Shown here piece after piece: positions 58,814 to 64,000 of a stretch of DNA of 64,000 bases (positions are counted from its first letter, which is position 1; the number at the start of each line of letters is the position of its first letter). The position numbers and the translations under genes were made by a program. Origin of the DNA: Bradyrhizobium canariense. GTDB taxonomy: Bacteria; Pseudomonadota; Alphaproteobacteria; Rhizobiales; Xanthobacteraceae. The notes beneath the pieces are model-generated. The model did not search any database. It saw nothing but the letters and a program-made list of their open reading frames with translations, and was not told where the DNA came from. The DNA lies in assembly GCF_019402665.1 (NCBI RefSeq), contig NZ_VSST01000037.1:1-64000 (forward strand), given 5' to 3'.

Positions 58814-59790
58814 TCAACTCAGCTTAGGATTTCGCGCCGCCCCACCCTTCGGACGATCCAGCTTCGACGCTGAAACTACAGACAAGCCGACGGGCAGCTC
58901 AACTCTACAGAGGTAAGCCGGGGATATAGAACGGGTTGCATAACCTATACCAACGTTTGTCGACGAGCGACGCCCGCATGAGCCGCGCGAGACTTGTGAT
59001 GTTGCTCGAGAGCACAGGCGTTTCCCTTCGGTCTTGTGCTTCACGATGAACCGGCCATCTTGGGTCCGCCCGCAAAGTAAGTGAACGTCAGGAAGGCGAA
59101 GGTCTCGGCCACCGCTCGCTGCGCGGCTGACGCGGGAGGGCCGCGAACCGCGCCCAACTCGATCAACCGGGTTTTGTCCGCATGGAGCGCCGGCCAGTCG
59201 CGCCTTGAGGGCCAAGAGCATTTCCTGGGCATCTGCCTTGCTCTCGAAGCCGATGACGAAGTCGTGCGCAAAGCGCACGGTCACAACGCGACCGCGTGCG
59301 TGGCGACCGCTCCAGTGGTCGACCCAGCGATCGAGGAGGTAATGCAGGAAGATGTTGGAAAGGAGCGGACTGATCCTGCCCTTTGCGGCGTGTGTCCTGC
59401 TTCTCGCCGCTCTCACGAACGCCAGCTCGCAGCCGCATCTTGATGAGCTGCAGGATACGAGGATCGGCAATCCTGTGCGCCACCATCCGCAGCTTTCACT
59501 CGTGGTCGACCGAATCGAAGACACTGGATATGTCATGATAGCGGGATGCAGGGCATCAAGCTCCATCTGAGGATTCCGCCCCGGCCGGAAGCCGTAGGAG
59601 AACCCGAGGAATTCGACCTCATAGGCGGCGCTCAACACCTCGGCCACCGCGCTTTGGACGATCTTGTCCTCTAGCGGCCGGCACACCGAGAGGCCGCCTA
59701 CCCCGTCGGCTTGGGGATGTAGACGCGCCGCACCGGCTGTAGCCGGTAGGGACAGTGTGGACCCGTGCGCAGAGATCGCGGATTGGCCCG
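58814..59790 (-). pseudogene. group II intron reverse transcriptase/maturase, degenerate
   Basis: Pieces in several frames follow the bacterial group II intron protein: RRVYIPK near 59730, RPLEDKIVQSAVAEVLSAAY and EFLGFSYGFRPGRNPQMELD, then ISPLLSNIFLHYLLDRWVDH. The catalytic motif appears as RFAHDFVIGF (normally RYADDFVIGF), followed by GRTQDGRFIVKHKTEGKR. The YADD box is altered to FAHD and there are frameshifts, so it is dead. No intron RNA structure was sought. Confidence 0.82.
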
Positions 59791-59924
59791 TGAGCCCCTC
59801 TTCGTACTTTGCCTCCCTTATCCCATCGACCTCCGCGCCGGCCTGCGGGCTTTTGTCGTCGAAACGCCCGAAGCAGAGCGTCTTTCTCGATGTGGTGCAG
59901 CAGGGCTGTGAACCGGTTTGGACA

Positions 59925-60089
59925 TATGGTCGGCATGTTCCCCAAGGAGAAGGCCATGGTTCGCCTCATTGGAGCGGTCCTGCTCGAACAGAACGACAAT
60001 GGGCCGTCCAGCGCGCCCGTTACATGACGCTGAAAACCATCGCGCCTTTGCGCGATGATTCGAGCGTCAGCCTTCCGGCCGCCAGCTGA
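59925..60089 (+). pseudogene. IS256-family transposase, second C-terminal remnant
   Basis: Reads GMFPKEKAMVRLIGAVLLEQ in one frame and WAVQRARYMTLKTIAPLRDD to SVSLPAAS in another, matching the end of the IS256 copy at 7010–7235 with several differences. It abuts the intron remnant. Confidence 0.82.
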
Positions 60090-60633
60090 GCGGCGCGGCC
60101 CTCTTGCCGGCGAACCGGTTGCCCGAGCGCCAGTTACAGCATGCTGAGGAACACGAGTATTTCTGACAGTGCTTTTCGCGCCCTACTGCGGAGCTCACGA
60201 AGACGCGATTGCTAGCTCTTGGAGCCTCGACGCAAGAGCGATCGAACAAGCGGAATAAGAAAAGACCCAATCATCGAAGGCTCCTTGGGCTCGGACCACC
60301 GCGTCTGGGCTGAACGTTACAGTTCGCCGGGGCTCTGCGGCAGCCACTACAATCTGTGGGGAACCGAGGACGGCTCCTACGCACCGGGCACCCGCACCCG
60401 CACCCGATAACAAACTTACGCCGCCGACAGTATTTTTACTCCGCTTTGCTTAGCATTTCTGCTCTGGACTACGCGCCTCATCGCCAGGAATGCCCTCACG
60501 CACGCTGCGGCACTTGACGAATTTCATTTTCATTCGACGCTGCCGAAGCCAGCATGAGGGACGCGTTGCGAGTAATCGCTGCGGCTTGGCCGTAGCGCAG
60601 CGCGGAAATTTACGCTAGCTTCCGCTCGCGAGT
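60090..60633. other. no recognisable gene
   Basis: Only short overlapping frames. The promoter of the recombinase cluster probably lies at the right end. Confidence 0.35.
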
Positions 60634-60903
60634 TTGCAAATGCCTACCCGCATTCGATCTTTCCGAAGACAACGAGCGACCATTCGACCGCTTGCCCCCT
60701 CCCATCCTCAGAGCTGGGATAATCCGGACAATGAGGAAATCTGGTTTGAGTTGGCGCGCGCCATCGGACGTCAGATCGCACGGGATGAAAATCATGGCTC
60801 GGGGCAGCCGATAGAGGACCGGCATGACGACACCGTCATCGAAGAAAACGGCCGTAATATACGCGCGCTATTCGAGCGACATGCAAAAGGCGAGCTCGAT
60901 TGA
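60634..60903 (+). CDS. small hypothetical protein upstream of the recombinase
   Basis: An 89-residue frame whose second half (NPDNEEIWFELARAIGRQIA and ENGRNIRALFER) looks like real helical protein. It overlaps the start of the recombinase gene by 80 bases, as accessory genes of integrating elements often do. Possibly a directionality factor or just a conserved neighbour; I do not recognise it. An internal start would give a shorter version. Confidence 0.5.
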   Translation: MQMPTRIRSFRRQRATIRPLAPSHPQSWDNPDNEEIWFELARAIGRQIARDENHGSGQPIEDRHDDTVIEENGRNIRALFERHAKGELD

Positions 60904-62527
60904 CGGTCAGCTGTTACTCTGCCGCAAGGTCGCATTGCGCAACAACCTCGATGTCGTCGGCGAGTTTGTGGATGCCGCAAAATCTGGTCTTACCGAAGGT
61001 GCGCGGGACGGCTATCAGCGCTTGCTCAACGGTGTGCGAAGCCGGCAGTTTGACGTAGTCGTCGTTGAGCATTTCGACCGCTTGTCGCGCGATCCCGCAA
61101 CCATCCAGCGTCTCAAGCAGGTTTTCGAGTTCAACGGCGTTGAGCTGATGGATCAGAAAGGAGTCTACGCGACCGCCACTGACATTAGCATCGCAAGTCT
61201 GTACAACACGATTTACAAGCCGCAGCTCGCCGAAAAGGTTCGGCGCGGCCATGACAACGCTGTTGCGAACGGAAGAATTCCGGGCTCATACGCCTATGGT
61301 TATCGGCCAAGGCCGGGCGCGCCCGGCGAGCGCGTAATCGATGAGAACGAAGCAAAGATTGTGCTCCGCATCTTCAAAGAATATGCAGCGGGCCGCTCGA
61401 CCCGAACTATCGCCGCTGACCTCACCCGCGAAGGCGTGCCCTCACCAGGGGCAACTCGTCACAAGAACAAGGCGGGTCGCACCACCTGGAACCATCAGTG
61501 CATCACAGGCGGTCGGCATGGTCGCGGCATTATCGGCAACGAACTATACATCGGCGAGATACATTGGAACGTTCGCTCGACAATTCTTAACCCAGAGACG
61601 CAGAAGAAACAGAAGCGCCGCAATCCAGCAGAACGCCACATTATCGTCAAAAAGCCAGAGCTGCGGATCGTTCCGCAAGGGCTCTGGGAGCTAGCGCAGA
61701 AGGTTCGTAGGGTGCGCGCGGTATCTATGTTCGGACCGACTGGCCAGCCGCGGCGTCGCGCCGTGAGTCCGCGCAACAATGAGCACCCGCTTGCCGGTGT
61801 GCTCCGGTGTGGCGTCTGCAATGGCCATATGCGAATCGCTCAATCCTCGCGTAACGGTGCGCCGCGCGCGGCATGCGCGAGCGCGCATCAGCGGGGCACC
61901 TGCGAGCACACCCGTAGCTTTGATATGGACGTTCTGCTCGAGGATGCCTCCGAAAAAATCCAGGTGAAATTGCTTTCGCCGAAAGCCATTGAAGAGGCGA
62001 TGCGTACTTGGAAGGAGGAGCGCAAAAACGATCGGAACAATGGCAGCGAACACAATAAGCTAGAGCGTCGACGCCGCGTATTGACTACCGAGATCGAACG
62101 CCTCTCTTATGCCATCGCAAATAGCCGCCGCAAGCCGGACGAATTGCTCAAGCGGATCGATGAGTGCGACCTGGAGCGGGAAAGCGTTGAAGAGCGCTTG
62201 CGGCTGCTGGGCGGTGGCGGCGAAAATATAGTTGGCTTCGATCGCCCGAAATTCAGTGACCGATACTCCTCGGAGGTTAGAAGGCTTATCACCGCGCTCA
62301 AAACCAATCCGAAGGCGATCGAAACTCGCATTGCCTTCCGCAACTTGATTGAATGCATAGTAGTGCATCCGGTTCGCAAGCGGATGCCCTACGAATATAC
62401 GCCCTACCTGAACAGCTCCGCGCTTTGCGGAAAGAACCTTTTTCCCGAAAACCGCAGCAAGGAGCGAGAGATCAGCACGTTTGCATACTACGACAATGGC
62501 AAGTCAGGGAAATCCGTGTCCTCGTAA
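60824..62527 (+). CDS. large serine recombinase (element integrase)
   Basis: A 567-residue recombinase. Residues 8–145 form the resolvase catalytic domain with the nucleophile Ser17 in YARYSSDMQ and FDRLSRDPATI. Residues 150–270 are the recombinase domain (YAYGYRPRPGAPGERVIDEN). A zinc ribbon follows (LRCGVCNGHM… near 325, CASAHQRGTCEH near 350), then a coiled coil. Its final codons (from about 62509) and its TAA lie on chromosomal ybgC sequence, so the C-terminus is fixed by where the element is inserted. This marks it as the integrase for the right junction. Confidence 0.92.
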   Translation: MTTPSSKKTAVIYARYSSDMQKASSIDGQLLLCRKVALRNNLDVVGEFVDAAKSGLTEGARDGYQRLLNGVRSRQFDVVVVEHFDRLSRDPATIQRLKQVFEFNGVELMDQKGVYATATDISIASLYNTIYKPQLAEKVRRGHDNAVANGRIPGSYAYGYRPRPGAPGERVIDENEAKIVLRIFKEYAAGRSTRTIAADLTREGVPSPGATRHKNKAGRTTWNHQCITGGRHGRGIIGNELYIGEIHWNVRSTILNPETQKKQKRRNPAERHIIVKKPELRIVPQGLWELAQKVRRVRAVSMFGPTGQPRRRAVSPRNNEHPLAGVLRCGVCNGHMRIAQSSRNGAPRAACASAHQRGTCEHTRSFDMDVLLEDASEKIQVKLLSPKAIEEAMRTWKEERKNDRNNGSEHNKLERRRRVLTTEIERLSYAIANSRRKPDELLKRIDECDLERESVEERLRLLGGGGENIVGFDRPKFSDRYSSEVRRLITALKTNPKAIETRIAFRNLIECIVVHPVRKRMPYEYTPYLNSSALCGKNLFPENRSKEREISTFAYYDNGKSGKSVSS

Positions 62528-62586
62528 TAGACGCGGACCTGCATGCGGTGGCGGCCGTCGCGGATCTCGCCGTCGAGATGAGACAT
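62488..62586 (-). pseudogene. ybgC: ybgC (tol-pal acyl-CoA thioesterase) cut by the element; right junction
   Basis: From ATG 62586 the minus strand gives MSHLDGEIRDGRHRMQVRV followed by YYEDTDF, the N-terminus of YbgC with its catalytic aspartate motif. After residue 26 (near 62509) homology ends and six foreign codons lead to a stop. YbgC proteins are about 130–150 residues and normally sit in front of tolQ. The break therefore marks the junction of chromosome and element. The recombinase gene on the other strand ends 16 bases inside the ybgC part. Confidence 0.85.
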
Positions 62587-62594
62587 CGGCGTAC

Positions 62595-62966
62595 TCATTG
62601 GATATCGGCAGCCAATTTCAACGACCGAGCTGCCGCAAGCAATCGCTTGTCACGTGTCCAGATTGTTGCCTCGACTGTCAACATCGTCGATGCGAGCAAG
62701 TGGGCATCGACACACCCAATGCCCAATCCGGACAACTTTCGCTTAACGATAAACTCTAAGACTTCGCTATTGCTGGCGATCGTCGCCTTAGGGAGGAGGT
62801 TCAGTTCATCAAGCATGTCAGAAGCCTTCGACACGCGCCCCAGGAGCAATTCGCCGATCACGAACGGATGAATAACGATGTCACCGTGATCGAGGAGGCC
62901 AGCAAGCCGTCCATCCGTGCGGCGGAAGTGGTCGATCCAGATCGACGTGTCCGCCAGGACTTTCAC
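62595..62966 (-). CDS. vapC: VapC-type PIN-domain ribonuclease toxin
   Basis: A 123-residue PIN-domain RNase. It has acidic residues in LADTSIWIDHF (Asp6), IGELLLGR (Glu39), CVDAHLLAS and WTRDKRL. Such toxins cut tRNA or rRNA when free of antitoxin. Its start overlaps the end of vapB by four bases, the usual coupling, and it stops nine bases before ybgC, on the chromosomal side of the junction. Confidence 0.93.
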   Translation of the reverse strand: MKVLADTSIWIDHFRRTDGRLAGLLDHGDIVIHPFVIGELLLGRVSKASDMLDELNLLPKATIASNSEVLEFIVKRKLSGLGIGCVDAHLLASTMLTVEATIWTRDKRLLAAARSLKLAADIQ

Positions 62967-63154
62967 TTGGGCCGGCGGCGCGGCGGAGCCTTGGCGTTGG
63001 GTTCGGTACCTCCCATCCGCGCGAGACGGCGTGCGGCCTCCCGTTCAACGAAGGCTATCAAGGCTTCCCTAACGACGGCTGCCTTTTCGCTGACGCCAGC
63101 AAATTCCTGCGCCTTGGCAAAAAGCTCGTCGTCTATCGCGATCGTCGTTCTCAT
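62963..63154 (-). CDS. vapB: VapB-type antitoxin
   Basis: A 63-residue antitoxin starting MRTTIAIDDELFAKAQEFAG, the ribbon-helix-helix DNA-binding start of this VapB group, with a basic proline-rich tail that would wrap the toxin. It binds its own promoter and neutralises VapC. Confidence 0.92.
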   Translation of the reverse strand: MRTTIAIDDELFAKAQEFAGVSEKAAVVREALIAFVEREAARRLARMGGTEPNAKAPPRRRPK

Positions 63155-63177
63155 GGGGCACCTCTACATCGAATATA

Positions 63178-63191
63178 GCATCATTTGATGC
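63178..63191. promoter_or_regulatory. palindrome ahead of vapB, probable operator
   Basis: GCATCA-TT-TGATGC lies 24 bases upstream of the vapB start, where a VapBC autoregulatory operator would be expected. Confidence 0.5.
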
Positions 63192-63204
63192 AGAATTCCA
63201 TGCC

Positions 63205-64000
63205 TTAGATCACCACCGGCCCCCGCCCCAGCGTCACCTCGACGATCTCCGGCGGCACGCCGACGCGGACCGGCATAAGGCTGCAACCGAGGCCGCCGGA
63301 AACGATGAGGTCGCATTTGAGCCGGAAGTGACCATAGGCGAGCCGCAGGCCATGCTGCCGCGAAACTGCCGGCGACCAGCCGAGCAGGCGGATCTGGCCG
63401 CCATGGGTGTGGCCGGACAGTTGCAGCGCGACGCGGGCGGGCACGCGCGGCGCGATATTGGGCTCATGCGCGAGCAGGATGATCGGCGCATCGTCGGTGG
63501 CCTTGGCAAGCGTCGCGTCGAGATCGTCAGCGCCGAAGCGCCCCGTGCTCCGGAAGCGGCGCGCCGGCAGAAAGGCGAGCTGATCGCCGAGGCCAGCGAG
63601 CCAGAACGCGCGGCCGTCCTTGGCGAGCCGCACGACGTCGTTCTCGTAGACAGGAATGCCGGCCGCCTCCAGCGCGCGATGCGCGACCGTCGGCCCGTGC
63701 CCCACCTGCTGCACGGTCCTGTCCGCCCAATAATCATGATTGCCCATGACGGCATGGACGCCGAGCGGCGCTTTCAGACCGGCCAGCACCTTGGCCCATT
63801 CGTTCGCCGGAATGATGCGCGTGACCTGGTGCAAGCCGGCGACATAGTCGCCGAGCAGCACGATGATATCCGCGTTCAGTGCGTTGGTGCGCTCGACGAT
63901 GGAATCGATCCGCTCCAGTGACATCCAGGGATCGCAGGCATGGATGTCGGCGATCACGGCGATCTTCAGCGGAAAGTCCGCGGGCCATTGCCGCGGCGTC
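63205..64000 (-). CDS. metallophosphoesterase (5' end beyond the window)
   Basis: Calcineurin-like phosphoesterase of the YkuE/YaeI type. All metal-binding motifs are visible: ADIHACDPW, LLGDYVAG, GNHDYWAD, LAHEPN and SGHTHGGQ. The frame is open to the edge (FPLKIAVIADIH), so about 265 residues are in view and the N-terminus, likely with a membrane anchor, is missing. It may cut lipid or nucleotide phosphoesters. It forms part of the right chromosomal flank with vapBC and ybgC. Confidence 0.92.
   Translation of the reverse strand, partial: TPRQWPADFPLKIAVIADIHACDPWMSLERIDSIVERTNALNADIIVLLGDYVAGLHQVTRIIPANEWAKVLAGLKAPLGVHAVMGNHDYWADRTVQQVGHGPTVAHRALEAAGIPVYENDVVRLAKDGRAFWLAGLGDQLAFLPARRFRSTGRFGADDLDATLAKATDDAPIILLAHEPNIAPRVPARVALQLSGHTHGGQIRLLGWSPAVSRQHGLRLAYGHFRLKCDLIVSGGLGCSLMPVRVGVPPEIVEVTLGRGPVVI

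Noticed and set aside
1..64000. CRISPR arrays, nod boxes and type III secretion (tts) boxes
   Set aside because: No regularly spaced repeats and no convincing nod-box or tts-box match was found by eye on either strand.

Overview
The window looks like an accessory nitrogen-fixation (symbiosis-island) segment of a Bradyrhizobium-type alphaproteobacterium. The evidence is the nifDKENX–DUF269–DUF683–fdxB gene order on the minus strand, with no nifH in front of nifD; rhizobial-style sigma-54/NifA promoters; a dispersed palindrome of a kind I know from Bradyrhizobium genomes; and a high density of broken insertion sequences. Both ends are ordinary chromosome. On the left is the 5' end of asd with its attenuator. 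On the right are a metallophosphoesterase, vapBC and the first 26 or so codons of ybgC.

Layout. 0–0.35 kb: asd start, palindromic repeat, attenuator terminator and a Thr/Lys/Met-rich leader peptide. 0.9–2.2 kb: a TlpA-like thioredoxin with its own sigma-54 promoter and NifA site. 2.7–8.1 kb: IS graveyard (IS21, IS256 split by an IS110, IS3, IS66). 8.1–18.3 kb: nif block, with an LRV Fe-S protein, decayed ABC-transporter copies, fdxB, DUF683, DUF269, nifX, nifN, nifE, nifK, nifD, then the nifD promoter and NifA site. 18.3–23.2 kb: mostly decayed DNA with a few small or secreted hypothetical genes. 23.2–31.6 kb: di-haem peroxidase, metE behind a cobalamin riboswitch, fdxN with its own NifA site, a degenerate EAL protein, a GNAT protein. 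32–38.7 kb: catabolic operon (ABC transporter, CoA-transferase, citrate-synthase-like lyase, broken SMP-30) diverging from an IclR regulator, with three inverted-repeat operators between them. 38.7–45 kb: IS1380, IS91 and IS110 remnants and a cold-shock gene. 45–58.5 kb: MFS exporter, broken Nudix gene, LysR regulator beside an aspartase/fumarase-family lyase, IS630, MATE exporter, QueD-like protein and an RND pump. 58.5–62.5 kb: group II intron and IS256 remnants, then a large serine recombinase whose last codons lie inside ybgC. 62.5–64 kb: chromosome.

How it works together. Under low oxygen NifA with sigma-54 should switch on nifDKENX plus downstream genes, the TlpA-like gene and fdxN. These supply the MoFe protein, the FeMo-cofactor scaffold NifEN, cofactor carriers and ferredoxins. 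nifH, nifB, nifA and most accessory genes must lie elsewhere. The rest is cargo (transport, catabolism, efflux, methionine synthesis) in a heavily IS-damaged island. The two flanks are genes not normally neighbours, so the segment is probably one part of a larger or multipartite element rather than a single simple insertion.
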